Assembly: GCA_013396655.1 (NCBI GenBank)
Contig: WBMV01006439.1
Span: 62,001-126,000 of the forward strand
Origin: Campylorhamphus procurvoides
Lineage: Eukaryota; Chordata; Aves; Passeriformes; Dendrocolaptidae
Direction: 5' to 3'
DNA: 64,000 nt
This document shows positions 25,294 through 39,132 of the stretch, piece by piece (positions within the stretch are counted from its first letter, which is position 1; each line of letters starts with the position of its first letter). The notes below the pieces were generated by a model. That model saw nothing but the letters and a program-made list of their open reading frames with translations, had not been told where the DNA came from and searched no databases. The position numbers and the translations under genes were made by a program.

Positions 25294-25705
25294 AATCATA
25301 GAATGGTTTGTGCTGAAAGTCACCTTAAAGACCATGTAGTTCCAAACCCTCTGCAATGGGCAGGGACGCCTTCCACTACACCAGGTTACACAAAGTCCCA
25401 TCCAACCTGGCCTTGACCAGGAATGAGGTATCCACAGCTTCCCTGGGCAAACCCTTCCTCTGCCTCACCACCTTCACAGTAAAAAAATTTCTTCCTAATA
25501 TCTAAGCATATTATCTTTCAGTTTAAAATCATTATCCTTTGTCCTATCACTATATACTCCTTAAAAAAGTCCTCCAGCTTACTTGGTCCCCTTTAGGTAC
25601 TGAAAAGCAGGTATAGGGTCTCTCTGGAGCCTTCTCTTCTTCAGGCTGAACAGCCCAACTCTCTGTCTTTTCTCATAGGAGAGGTGCTTCAGGAGGCAAA
25701 TGACT
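25294..25705 (-). mobile_element. CR1 LINE 3' end, antisense orientation
   Basis: On the plus strand it starts with the reverse of the CR1 terminus (aatcatagaatggtttg), then cttaaagaccatgtagttcc, a CR1 3' UTR, and cttccctgggcaaacccttc. On the minus strand a remnant reads LSYEKRQRVGLFSLKKRRLQ then FQYLKG, the last part of CR1 RT. The copy is 5'-truncated soon after that block. The right boundary is soft. It belongs to the same general family as the element at 38432-39132, with which it shares the order of segments throughout. Confidence 0.92.
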
Positions 25706-27379
25706 ATGGTGCATTCTGTAGTGACTGCACAAGAAAGCAGAAAGGACATCCTCACTTGCTTCATTGAACAATTTCTTTTATATTTCATCTGTCTTGTTTG
25801 ATGGACTTGATATTGATTTTGGCCCAGTACTTACCATGTCCATGCACCAACATATGTTTATTGGTATCTACCAGCAGAGTGATTCTAGAGTGACAATTTC
25901 ATTGTCTATAGCTTGTGTGCCTAAATTGTATAGATAACCTCCCATCTGTCCTAAAATGGCAATAAAGAAAGAAGATTCTCTAGACAAAAATTTTGAGTAC
26001 TTAATTAATTCTTTTTTCTCTGTTACTTTTCCATCTAAAGTCCATACAGGACCCGAAGGATTCTGCCCTTGAGATATGGAAATATATGCAAATACCACAT
26101 TTGTCTCCCCATTCCTTATATATATCAGATTATATTTTTCTTGTTTATTTTCACTTTATAACAACAGGCAATCATTGCAAAAAATAAGAAGTGCATTTTT
26201 TTCATATTTGGAACTTCTCATTAAAAATCTCTCCTGAAACTAGTGACTCTATCCCTTGTGTTAGGTTCAGGACTTAATCCTCTTCTGAAGTTTCTCAGAG
26301 AAATTGACAGGAGCAAAACCTGCAACACGTTCCATTTCACTTTCAGAGGCATGTTTGGAAACACTGCAGGAGGAAAGATATTAACATTTAACTGGAGATG
26401 GTCTGATCTGTGCCAGCTGAATCCCTGCCACCAGTCTCTGCTCTTGTAGTCAAGTATTTTTAAGCAGAACTGAGGCTTAACTCATCTTTACAAATAAAAT
26501 ACCTCAAAATATTTTAACTCTGTCTTTCCCATAAAAGATCAAGAATGAAGTAATTTTTGCCTAACCAATGCCTATTGCAACCCACCTGAATTTCCTTCTG
26601 TTGATGTAAGGGCTTGAAAAAGGCTCTCCAGAAAAGGCTAACTGGGGCTTTTTTGGTTTTACATGCTATTTCAATAAATTTGTCTAGAAAAGAAAATCAA
26701 AATCCAAAGTTTAGCGTTTTTTTCTCTGCTCAAAATATATCACAAACCATGTCAAACAATTTTAAAAATATCTTTTACCTGTGTACTTACAAAACCAGCA
26801 CAACCAGTAATTTGCTCACACAAAGGTATATGCTAGGAAGTACAATCTTGGGGAATGAAAAGCTTTAAGGATGAATTACTAATGTATTATGCAAGTATTC
26901 AAATTTCCAAACGAATATGACTTAAGGGAAATGGCAACACCATACTCTTGTTCTCAAGACAAATATTCCCACTATGAAGACCGAGTTAAGTACCAAACCT
27001 GCTACTATTTAAAATACCACTGAAATTAACTGAGTTATACACATGTGAACTGGCTCAGGGACAGTTTGCAGTAATGATTTTCTAATAACACATCTCCAGA
27101 TGGTTTATCATAGATACAGTTTTCTGCTTGGGGGCCTTAAAAGACAAAATAGGTATATGGGCTAGTTTTAAAAGTAAATGGATCTGTTCCAAATGTAAAT
27201 CATCTTTAAGATGTCTAGCAGAAAAAAAAAAACCTCTCTATGGGCACCTTTTGGAAAACTATATTTAGATGTTTGTCTCACACAGTGCGTATGTCCTTGA
27301 GACACCCAGAGAATTGCATTTCCACAGTTTGTGGAAAGCTGCAGTAATGTAAATTCATCTTATTACCACTTGTTGAATA

Positions 27380-27640
27380 TTAGCTGCATTTCTTACAAGC
27401 CTTTCCTGTCTCAATTACCATGTGAATTACCATGAAATAAGAACTTTTCAATGACAACAGTGTAGCACTGTGTGCATATATTATTCTTGCTCTTTTCCCT
27501 TCCTCTGTAGCACTTCAGAATACATTTAGAGCTTATTTAGATGCTAAAATGAAACATGCTAATTTATGGCAACATTTACAACAGCTTTACGTAATTACAG
27601 TGATGACCTGCTGTCATGCAACCAAACTACTTAACAACGT
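27380..27640. promoter_or_regulatory. Candidate conserved non-coding element with PAR-bZIP/CRE-like palindrome
   Basis: This repeat-free block holds ttacgtaa at 27587-27594, an exact palindrome matching the PAR-bZIP/E4BP4 consensus and retaining a CpG in CpG-poor surroundings. It also holds a direct repeat aattaccatg (27413-27422 and 27425-27434), gtaattac, and an inverted tgac...gtca pair (tgacctgctgtca) close to TGIF/MEIS-type sites. A pyrimidine tract ending in tgtag precedes 27511, so a splice acceptor is formally possible, but no coding frame supports an exon. The enhancer reading is inference. Confidence 0.33.
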
Positions 27641-27879
27641 ACTGCAAAACCTCCTTGAAAAGCACATTTTATGTTTGTTACCAAAGAAAATATTTGGTTG
27701 CACAGGAAGGGGGGTCAGATGTTGCCAGTGGTATAGCAGGAGGTAAAGAAACTGAAAGACGGCTCTGTGGCATCAACATTTGAAAGAGACAGCATGAATC
27801 AGATTCTTACAGATCTCTTCAATGAGTGGTTTTGTGCATTTTTGACACTGTGCACGGCTGCAGCTGAGCATTGCTGTGT

Positions 27880-28070
27880 GTGAATTATGTATTGCACTGT
27901 GGGAAGGTGTAAAGGGGAGGGACAGCTTCCACAGTTGTACAGTGATCAAACTCTTTTTTTGTGCCCTTTAGATCTCCAGAGGAAGATCTGCTATATTCCC
28001 CCATTTTGCACAGTAAATTAGTTCTCGATAATATCATGTCTTATGCATAATCATGGGAAGGTGGACGCCT
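27880..28070. promoter_or_regulatory. Candidate conserved non-coding element
   Basis: The sequence is free of repeats and has mixed composition. It contains a T-rich tract followed by gccctttag (acceptor-like, ending at 27971), two agatct palindromes 14 bases apart, and an octamer-like tatgcataatcat. A 41-base acceptor-to-donor interval (from 27972 to a gtaaat) could be imagined as a microexon, but it is too short to judge. A conserved regulatory element seems at least as likely. Low confidence. Confidence 0.25.
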
Positions 28071-31000
28071 GCCAACTGTCCACTGTACAATGGCTTGGAA
28101 GCACTGGGGTGCCAGCCCAGTCCTGACTGGAAGGATTTTTCACTTTGCCAGCAATGTGCAATTCTCGCTGTCAGTAAAAGCATCACATCCATCTCTTAGA
28201 GAGAGGAAACATATTTTTTCGACATCTGTCCACAGGACACCAGAAAATGCTGCTTACTATATATTAAATCTGCTAGTCAGTAGATCCAATCTGGTAATGA
28301 TTTATTTTCCTTTACTGACTATACTTCATTATCAAAAATGTTAAAAATACTCATATTACTATAGTGTAAATGCAGCAAATGGCTTGTCAAATTTGCACTC
28401 ATTTCTCAAGATGTGACTGTGCTAATGTTATTCTTTGCCATAAGATTTCTTTGCTGCTGTTCAAAGAGATGGACTGCTGTGCCCAGAAGAGAAATTAAAG
28501 TTAGAAACATTTCAGCTACCAGTTCCTGAAGGATTGCCAGTGCTCTTGAAATGGAGGTCCACAGCATCCTGAGATTTTAAAGCAGCACTTCTGAAAAGTC
28601 ACCAGCTAAGACAAGCCTGTTGAAAGCAGGCTCAAGTTTGGTGTAGAAGGCTCTGAACTACTGCCAGGAAAACAATGGATGTCTGGAAAGAACTAGGCAC
28701 CACTGGTTTCCAGTCCAGTCTCAGAGGTTAGATCATATTTACCACATCCCTGAACTCAGCATAATGCTCTTCAGCAGACACTTAATTTAAATTTTCCAAG
28801 ATTTTATAATTTCTTGAATACTTGGTAAGAATTTGGCAAAATGGCTTTTTTTTTTTCCAATTCTTATACTGGCATACAATTGTCTCCTTTCCAATCTACT
28901 CCAATAGATCAATCAGAGGTAAGTACTGGCAGGCACAGAGGCTGTTCTGGTACCCACAGCACTCCCCATTTAAAACTCTTCCCCAGTTTTCTTCCAGCAT
29001 CATTGTGTTCATGTGCATACTTGCTCCTGAGTTTGGAAAAGCTTAAGGATATTTGTCAGTTTTTTCGTCTTGTCTTTATCACAGAATGTATTATGTCAAC
29101 TCGTGACATAAAAACTTTATGTGAAGGTTTCAGATTACATAATTTTTCTCTTAATATGAGGGAATTAGAATATTCCAGATTTTGCCAGATTTTTGCTTAG
29201 AAGCCAGGATCCTGGGCCAAAATTCCTAACTCTTTTTTTTTTTCAAAAATAATTCTTTTAGCCCTTGACATCTGATAAAAACCTGCATGTTTTCAGCTTT
29301 CTATTCTGAAGTAAGAGGAAAATCACAATTGCAAAATTTCCAGCAAAATGGATATTCTGTTTTCAGGACAGCTCCACTCTGAAACTGATCTTCCCTTTGC
29401 TGGGAGTAGATTTTTGATTGTGTCATCCCCTCGAGTCATTCAGTCACACTTTACCATCTGGAATCTTTGTCTGAAGGGTGAAGTGATGGAAGATATAAGC
29501 ATGCTGAAATTCCATATGCTCTAAAGTCAGAGGAGTTTTCGTGCAAACTTTGCACAAAAAAATTAGCTTGTCTCACACTAACAGACAACAGTTATTTAAT
29601 GTATACTATGAAAACATTTGTAAGTCTAAACTTTCTACACATTGCTTATAAATTGAACATTTACATAAACTATGACTTAAACCATTTCCAAACACATCAT
29701 TTCATCACACAGAAAACAATAATATTGCAGACAGAAACTTTATGACTTCCTCTAGGAAGGCAGTGACCGAGAGCAAATCATTTAAAGGAAAGATCTCCTT
29801 TTTCTTTGAGTGTTTCTAGAGATAAGAAAGTACAAAACAAAAAAAAAAGTACAAAATACGTGATGGACTGTATATGCTGTAAATGCTATATATCCTCTTT
29901 CTATTGAAGTCAATGGTGAAGTATTACACAAATTCTCATAGTGTATGTACTCAGGGTCCCCAGGAAGAGAATGACTAACCACAGGCCTTAATGTAATTTC
30001 AAAATTTCAAGCATCATTATATTTTTTTAGACCTTTAGACTGTAGGCAAGACCTGGAAACATCACTTTCCATTAGCAAAGTTCTGCATTTAGTGAAAGAA
30101 TTGCTTAATGTACTTCTGCTAAATAAAAAAAACCAACAAACCCAAACAATGAAACAAGCCCAAGACAGAATAAAAAACTAACTAAGAGCAGCTTTAAAAG
30201 AAATCATAGTTTATTTTTCTCTATACAACAATACCAGTACAATACTTAGTATTTTCATTACATTTTTCAGACAAAAGTCTCCCCCAAAATTCCCCTAAAT
30301 TTTTTAAAAATGAATGATTAGGCTTTCAAAATATAGCATTTATATAACACTTGTATAAAATTTGCTATTTCCAAGAAAGTAGCACAAAACAGTACATTCT
30401 GATGGTGATATTGATTGTATGCTGATAATCATTTACATCCCAAGGGGAAAGAAACTCCAGTCCCAAGGATACAGAATTGAAGTTCCAGTAGGCCCATAAG
30501 ATCATAGTTATAAATTCTGTTTCAAAATCTGAGTATTCTTAGACTTCTAGCACTTATTTTAATTATTTTTTTATAACTTTGTTTTCTGATACAAGAATGT
30601 ATTCCTTTACAGCCTTCAGACTTAAATCTTTAGAGATGCTGAATTCCTATCATTCATTGCACTCACTGAGAATTGTGGACATCTGAAGTCACTCCTGAAC
30701 TATCTGTTATGGAAGACAAACTACATTTAATAAAAATACTAACATTTAATAAAAAGTAATTTTGAGATTTCTCATGGATCCCAAAGAAGTCTGTGAAGTA
30801 GTATTGTACTATTCTAAGAAGACACAGATAAACCTTAAGAAGGGGAAGATGCTGCCTCTTTCTTCAGGTGGAGTCACCACTACATTTTAGAAGGCAGACT
30901 GTGCATTTTCTATGTAGATACCCTTGCCAACACATCAGTGCACCCTTGTGCAATGTATGCAAATGTATGTTGAGATATGAGAACAAAAGAAATGAATTAG

Positions 31001-34000
31001 ATATAGTTTATTATGCAGGGAAGCAGCCACAGCTAAAAAAGTCATTAATCCAAAATTAAATACAACTGAGTAAATAACATTCCTATTCTCTCTTCTCCCA
31101 AAGAAAGAATGGCTCCTATAATAACCTGTGTCTCTGAGATAAATGAATGCATTGAAGCTCTTAACTACTCTTTGATGGACTACAAATGGACACTGTGCAG
31201 GACAATATTTGAACAGTAATGGTTTGTCCTCTTTTCTTCAAGTGTAAGCTGATTGCAAAGGCTTCAGGACCATAGATTGAATAGCTAAAGGGGTCATGAA
31301 TCTTAATAGCTTCTGAATCAGAGAGATCTGCAACTTACATGCTCTGACTGGAATGTGTATGGAATGTATAAATATTAATGGGTCTGGCAAGGGCTCTGCA
31401 GACAAGCTGTCTAAAATTTCACAGTGGGAAGACTGGAGAATGTGGCTGCTGTGTGCAAATCGGCTGAGAAGCTCCTGCCTGAAAATGAACTGTCAGCATG
31501 TGTGTAAATACCATTTTCCTGAAGTGATATTTAACATTCTGAGCTGCCCTGGTACTCAGGCACTGCACGCATCAATGTTGAATGCCACAAGATTATTTAG
31601 TATGATGAACATGCACACTAGGTCAAGTGTCAGTGCTGGGGAAAAGAAGGATAATTTGTGGCATGTGTCTGAAGCTTACTCTGAAGAGTATTGTGCAACT
31701 GCTAAGACAACTTACTTGTAAGAACCTTGATGAAGTTCATTGTTATGACTGCATTAGAACAGAAATACAAAAACTTGAGGTACAACTTGAAAAAATTGAG
31801 ATTTCAAAACCAACTGTCAGAAGTAAAATTCTTCACCTGCCTTTAGCTTTGGTGGGCTTTATATATACAGTTATGGATAGTAATTTCAAAGTTATATTCA
31901 TGTCTTAAGTCTCATGACACAGATGGCAATTGGGCCTTTCCTGGCATAAAGAAAAATATTTCTTTGAGATTTTTCCATTTCCATACAACACAAATGTCTT
32001 ATTTATGATTAAAATTACTATATTTTTTACTGAAATTATAGTTTAATTTCCATTTCATTGCTATACATTGGTGTCTATTAACCTGCATGAAAGTCATGAG
32101 AATGAGAGGAGTGGGTCCAAAAACTATGTGGATCAGGGATACAATTCAGAATCACCCTAGGATTAATAAGATGTGTGGGGTTTTGTTTGTTTTGGTTATT
32201 CATGTTTCTTTCTTTGCAAAGAATATATTGAGTCTCAGATGCTCTGCAGCTATTACTGAAACACAAGAAACTGAAACCTAGACCACTGCAAACACAAGGG
32301 AATCCCTTAAATTCTCAGTTTCTGCTCCTATTTATCCCTTTCCTATCCCTGATTTATTTCAAAGACCCCCTTAAACTGCTTCATTCAGTTGCAAGGGTCA
32401 GAACTGCACTCACAGCCTTCTTTATGACATCCATAGCCACTGGCTCCCCATTTCTAGGGAGTCTGATGGAATCTGACCTTGTCCCCTCCATGCACCCTGC
32501 ATGCTTCCTAATTTCTTCTCTTTCCTAGGGACTCTCAGAGCCCATGCCCTGTGTGGATTAAGGGCAAAATACACCCACCATTTCTGTGAAGTCAAAGTTC
32601 TTTATAAAATGCATCAGCTAATAACAAGTGAAGGATATGAATTCAACTACTTGAATGAGAACTCTTGATTTATCTTGAGCCTTCTCCCTGCTAGAGAAGG
32701 AGTCAGGAAAAGCTGCTGTATTTCTCCAAAATAATGTAATTTTGACAAAACAGCATATTCTGCCTGAAAAATTCCATAGTGAGTTTCCATCCATCTAGTT
32801 TTAACCATATTTTTCTACCAGCTTTCCTGTCTGTCAAAAACTATACAACTAAAATGAGGAACGGCTAACAGGGATGCTCTACTAATGAGAAAATAAACAA
32901 GAAGCATCCAGGTAGTATTGTAAGTGCCTGAAAGACTTTTTATTAGGAATGTGAAAAACTATGAGATGAGGTACAGTGAGGTCATAGAAGAGGGTGAGTA
33001 CTGCCACCAGTTCAGCCTGGTAGCATTATGGTTCAGAAAGCACAAAGGTAAAGGTGCATTCCCAAGAAGTCACAGGTAGTGGGCACAGGTGCACAGTTTA
33101 CATGTTCTTACTATTAGCTTTGATCCTAACTTCTCTGGTTGGAAATGTATTGATTATATTGCTTTCATTGTTCTGTCACTTTCACATCTAAATATTTTTA
33201 ATCACCCAGATCTTGTTTTGCAAATATTATTGCTTTCTTTACCTTTTTTTTTTTTAAGTCCTTCATTTTAGTCCTGAAAAGCACTCCCATTGCATGTTAT
33301 ATTTCTCAACTATTGAGAAGGAAGGTCTGTCAAGGGACAACTAATTACATTTGAAACTAACTCAGAAAGTTATATGCAAGTGTCAGTATGCCTAAGGTTG
33401 TTTGTTGCTGTGTTTTTTTGTAGATTTGGTGTTTATTTTAAGGTGTAGAAATTCATACTTAAATAGAAATTAGAAAAAAATTCCTTGAACTCTCCAACTG
33501 CTGTTTATTTCTGTAGATAATAGATTTATTCTGTATGCATTCATATAAGGTTACTATTAAGCATCATCTTGCAGTAAGCTATCAAGCATTTTCCACTCAA
33601 ATTATTTTAGTCTTCAAACTGAATAAATTTAATGTATCAAGGATGCATAGATCACTTAGTGAAATAAAATGCAGAGAATGGTCAAGTCCATGAAGAAGGA
33701 ACACAAGTGTGTTTCCATATAAAATATATTTTTTCAGTCTGTGAAGATAAATAGTATAATTTGTAATCCACTGTGATTAAAAGATGCAGGTTATTTCAAA
33801 AAAGGCTTCAAATAAGAATATACACAAGAATAAACAAATTAACATTGTCAGTCATATTTAAAGTATTTCAATTTCCATGGTTAAAACAGATAAAAACATC
33901 TCTTTTCCTTGTTTTTTTTAATTTTCTTTCTTTGAGCCTTCTCTTCTCGTGCTACATAAGAGTTCCACTTAACTGGTTTCTCCTCAGTTTATGATAATTT

Positions 34001-35510
34001 CCTTAAGGCAATTGTGGGTAGCTTGTTAGTACTGGTACAAAGCTTTCCTTTATTCTTTTGCAGCATTATAATAATGCTAATTATGATACATAATCCAAGT
34101 CACAACAGAGAGATAGGATTTTCTCTTCTTCAAGTGAATGGGTAACAATAACAAGAAACTTACTGTGTTGTAACAAAGAAGGCTTTTATGTTGTAACAAG
34201 GATGAGAGCTTCCTAATTAAAGATCCAGTTTTTCATTTGACCACACAGCTTTTCTGCACAAATACACTTTGCTAATCCCCAGGTTCTGAATGAACCTTTT
34301 ACCCAACTACCCGAAATCATTAGCCAGATAAAAATCTTTGCTACCTTCATTTTATTATTTGCAATGACATTTGTTTAAATGTAAAGCTATGGAATCCAAT
34401 AGTCAAATGAAAAGCTAGGCTTGAACTACCCCAAGGGAAACAGTTGAATTTAATTAGAAATCCTTCTATATGTAAAATGAATCTAGGTAGTGGATAGACT
34501 CTTTAGAAAACAAAATATCAGTACTAAGAAAGGGTGAAATATAGAAGATTACGCTCTATATCTTATTGAGTAACTCATGATGCTTCTGGACTAGCAGCAA
34601 CAGGAGTATGCAAGCCTCCTCACAATAACAATAGTCTGAGTCGATATAACAGAACCAATAGGTTGTCCTGATAGATACTTTAAAAAGGAAAAAGATGATC
34701 AATTACTTCACTTATCTTGTTTATACCAACAGCATTACCGTTCTTAGGAATGAATAAAAACCCTGTACCTGTTGCCTTGACCTCACAGTTGTTCTCACTA
34801 CTGGAAGTACACTAGTTGCAGATGGATGTTAATATTAAAAGTGAGTGCACACAATGCTGGCAAGCAGGCACAGGAATTGCACACCATAAACAGGACTATT
34901 CTGCACACCACAGTCAATGCTGTTCCCCAAAGTCATTGCACATTTCCCCACTACATTTACTTAGATTGTAATTCAATACAAGGAGATTAAGATACTATTT
35001 TTTACAGGATATTATTAACTTAGGCACCAAGGAATTGACTACATTTGTAATAAACACAAATATGTGGGAATAGGATTACTTAGCAGTAGTTGCTGACAGT
35101 GGACAGAATGTCCTAGGTGCTGCACTGAGCTTGACTAAGTACTATTACCTTTCCTGAAAAGAAATTATAATAGCAAAGAAAACTGAATAAACATTAAGAA
35201 GCACAACTGTTTCCAGAATAAATTTATCAAGTTTGTGACAGGCTTGTATTTGTCAATGTACAGCAGCTTCTGAATAAGTAGGACTTTCCTAATGAAAGCA
35301 ATTCCAAAACTTGTTAAATAAAAAGAATTTATAAGGAATGACACCCTATGGGAAGATTGAAACTAACTTTCGTTTATTACTCCTTTTTTTATTTTATTTT
35401 TCTCAGCTAATTGTGGATGAGACAAAGCTTTTTATCTAAAGAAACCAAAACTTTTTAAAAAAAAATGACCAAAAGTGTTAATTTTTGGCCAATTTCCTTC
35501 TTTTTCTCAG

Positions 35511-35608
35511 AGCTGCCAGACGAAGAAACACTGGAACCTAGGTGACCATGTCAGCCATCAAAGTGAAAAACTTGTATGCTATATGTACACTAAAGTTTGC
35601 ACTACAAG
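35511..35608 (+). other. Possible orphan exon (98 nt)
   Basis: A long pyrimidine tract ends in ttctcag at 35510, and an aag/gtaata donor-like site follows at 35608/35609. The 98 bases between stay open in one frame, beginning SCQTKKHWNLGDHV. Splice signals of this quality arise by chance in tens of kilobases, and 98 bases open in one of three frames is not rare. I do not recognise the peptide. It could be an exon of a coding gene or a lncRNA, or nothing. Confidence 0.15.
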
Positions 35609-38431
35609 GTAATAATTTGCAGTGCTTGACTTTTGTGCCTAAAAGAATAATGAACTGAATTTTTCCCCAGTGTCAGAACTGAATTTGATGGGTGGGAGGA
35701 AGTACTGCAGAGATGCTAAAATTCACTCTGAATTTACAATGACTTTTGTCATGGCACTTGGAGTAACAGGTGAGTTCCCAAGTGTGAACAAATAGCCTGC
35801 AAATGTTAACACAGTGTGTAAGGGAGTATGGTACTGAGGTCTCTGGACTAAATGAAACAAGGTGGGATAGGAACCAGAAATTGTACTCTGATGCAATTAT
35901 GAGACCAAATAATCTGCTGAGTTTCTGTGATTAAATAGTGTACCATGGGTGCATTAGTGCACACTGTTCTGGGCATCAAATTGTCTGCAGAGGTTGTACT
36001 TTATACTGTCTTTTTATGTATTTGCTCTCTCCAGGATATTTGTTCATTATGTTCTGCTTTGCTACCACATCTTTAGACTAACAGCAAGGTAAGATGACTC
36101 TTTGGGGAAAAAAAGCCCTGTTTCCATGAAGACAGCAGATCAGGAATTCAAGACTCTACTTGTTTGTCAAAGAACTGACACAGTCACAGCAAAACCAGTC
36201 AGGTTCACCATGCCTCTGGCTTGAATATTTCCAGTCCCTGTAAACCCAAACATCTGATGAAGTAAGGTAGTTGTGACTTGTAGCTCATTTTTCCTCGTTC
36301 AACAGCACAAGAGATTATCCACTCTGCGCTTAGAGATTAGCACTCTTTGTCTGATTCAAATTCCCTGCTATTTTAGCGTTCCTCCATTAACTATTGGGCA
36401 TGCCTCTGAATGTATATTTTTCTTTTGCCTCCTAGCTGGGAGAGAGGGTGTTAATTACCTACATACCTTGTTAAATCCTTATATTTGCCAGATCACCTTT
36501 CACCCACAACTTTTCTCCTCACAATTCAGGACATTGCATTTGGAACTGTCCATACAATCCATATGATCATTGCCTTTTGTAAAAGCTTCTAGATCATGTA
36601 AGAACTTTTGGACCATAAGTGTGACCCTGTAATGTTCATGGATAGCATAAGGTTACTTTAAAGGTAGCAAAGGTACCATTAACAATTGCTAATTGTAATG
36701 GTAGCACACCATACCAACTTTTATTCAATTATGTATCCATGTAACATTTATCCATGATTATGTATAAAACAGTCCGCACTTTTCCTAAGTGATCAGTCAT
36801 ATAACTCTTCTTACAGCAGGCCAGAAGTCCATGCTTTGGTCCTGTCTTTTCCTACACAACCCAGGTCTGAGTCATTCTTAACCAAACTTCACCTGAAACT
36901 GAGTAATCACAGGAAAAAAATAAATTGCTTGATCAAAGACTAACAATTCTCTGGATCACAACATCAGTGTTTCCCAAGAGTTTTCCACAAACAGATCTTC
37001 CTCAAAGCTTAAATTGCATTGAAAGTAAAGGCAGAGAGATGAGCCTCATTTCCAGATGAGCCAGCACACTCACATTTATTATTTTATTCCCCACAGATAT
37101 TCTGATTTAGAGCTCAGAGAGTTCACACTTAGAGGAATGGAATAATACCCTGAAATGGCTCAGTGAAGTTGTAGGATTCTCCTGTGGGAAAGGTTCTCCT
37201 TTGTATAAAGTATATGCTTGCAAATTAGAAAGGCATTAGAGTGTAAGCTTTCAGAGGCATCTCTTACAGGACATGAACCTTCTGGTTACAGTGAGGGGGG
37301 CAGACTAACACAGGTGACACCATACTAGATCAAAGCCTTGAGTACAAGTCAAGGAGGTTGCCAGGAGCATTCTGTCAGGAATATTCTGATTCAAAGACTG
37401 AGCTGTGAGCTCCTCTGGTAGTTTTTAGACAAGTGTGTGGATTGCACTGCTGTTTGTAGCAATAAATTTTTGCTCAAATTAAAATTACTAGAAATAAAAA
37501 TGTAATTCATTATACGAGGTTGTTTAGACATGTAAAGCAAGGGGCAGCTTGGTGCACACTTTACTGTGCTTTGGTGACTGATGCTATAAAGGAATATAAT
37601 AAGTTCTCTTCAGTGAATAAATTTAAATCTTTTTTATAGTATCTTTGTAAATAATATGTTAAAAATCAAGAATTAATAATAAATAATCCAGTATTAAAAT
37701 AATACATATTTTATCCATTAATTATATTTTAGACCTCACTGTTCTACACAGAGCATACAAATACCATTTACATGCAAAAATATTGTTCTAGAGCCTTGGA
37801 CTTGGCTGACTGAAATGGGCACAGCTTCTTTAGAAGCAAAGGAACTATGTTCATTCATACAAATTGAGAATTCAGACCATTGTCTTTGAGTAAAAAGTTA
37901 ATATTGTGGCAAGATAATCAAGGAACAAGAAGTGGAGATTTGATTTGGAGCAAAGAGGCCCTGGGTAACATTTAGAAGCTATATATTATCTTCTTTCAGT
38001 TAGATCTCATTTGACTGTGTAACAGCAAGTGGTTGATATTAAAGTGAATTTTTATTTTCCATGAACTACAAGAAAGACCAAGGTGATAGCAACTCTCTTT
38101 TTTTTTTTCTTTGAATTTCAATTGAGTATTTTTTCTTTCTGGAGTGGAGAATGAACTGTTGCACTAACTACATCAATTAAATTACTATTGACTCAGTGTT
38201 AATGGAAGAGAATATAGATTGCAAGAGATAGTGCTAAGAGGGAAAGCCCTCCTCATCTTCTTCCATCAAATCAGCCTGTCCAGTACAAACAAAAACTACA
38301 TAAGGTCAAAATAACAACATATTATTGCCATTCTGCCTTTGCATACATGACCCATGAAAGCATAGAGCAGGTGCACTGATGAGGTGCGCTGCCACAGACT
38401 GCCTCACACAGCAAAAGTAGATCTAGAAGAC
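35609..38431. other. Unique AT-rich non-coding DNA
   Basis: No gene or element is recognised. The only sizeable frame, 36273-36566 (+, 97 codons), lacks known motifs. A T run lies at about 38099-38109. Confidence 0.6.
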
Positions 38432-39132
38432 AGAATCAGAATGGTCTATACTGGAATGGATCTTAAAGATCATCTGGTTCCAACTCCCCTGCCATGGGCA
38501 GAGGCACCTTCCACTACAGTAGGTGGCTCAAAGCCCTGTCCAAACTGGCCTTGAACACTTCCGTGGATAGGGCATCCACTTCCCTGGGCAATCTATTCCT
38601 GTGACTCACCACCTTCACAGTAAATAATTTCTTTCTAATATCTAATCTAAACCTATCTACCTATCCTTTTTCAGTTTAAAGGCGTTCCCCCTTGTCCTAT
38701 CACTACATGGTCTGGTAGAAAGTCCCTCTCCCACTCACTTATCAACCTGCTTTAAGTACTGAAAGGCTGCTCTAAGGGCTTCCCGGAACATCTCTTCTCC
38801 AAGCTAAACAGCCCTGCCTCTTAGCGTTTTCTTATAAAGAAGATGCTCCAGTCCACTGATCACATTCCTGTCCCCCGTCTGGACTCACTCCAGCAGAGCC
38901 ACATTCTTCTTATGTTGAGGACCCCAGAGTAGGGCACAGTACTCCAGGCTGGTCTCACAAGAGTGGAGTAGAGGAGAAGAATCACCTTCCTCGACCTGCT
39001 AGCCACACCTCTTTTGATGCAGCCCAGGACAAAGTTGATTTTTGGTGCTCCAAGCCTAAATTGTCACATCATGTTTAGCTTTTCATGAACCAACCTTCCC
39101 AAGTCTTTCTCCTCAGGTCTGCTCTCCATCAA
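38432..39132 (-). mobile_element. CR1 LINE 3' part, antisense orientation
   Basis: On the plus strand this begins agaatcagaatggtctatac, a decayed CR1 terminus. It runs through the 3' UTR (cttaaagatcatctggttcc, then ccatgggcagaggcacc) into the reverse of the RT C-terminal region (accttcacagtaaataattt, tccaagctaaacagccctgc, ggactcactccagcagagcc, ccccagagtagggcacagta, cagcccaggacaaagttgat). No long frame survives, so the copy is old. The right end near 39132 is a 5' truncation. It is the same type as the copy at 25294-25705 but reaches further into RT. Confidence 0.93.

Larger units (their letters stand above)
25706..35510. other. Long unique non-coding stretch
   Basis: No gene, RNA gene or clear transposon is recognised. 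Open frames of 60-122 codons (for example 31353-31721 + and 28841-29200 +) lack domain motifs and often overlap other frames. Two blocks at 27380-27640 and 27880-28070 look like conserved elements and are listed separately. Homopolymer T and A runs occur near 28848, 29231, 29838 and 33244. Confidence 0.55.
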
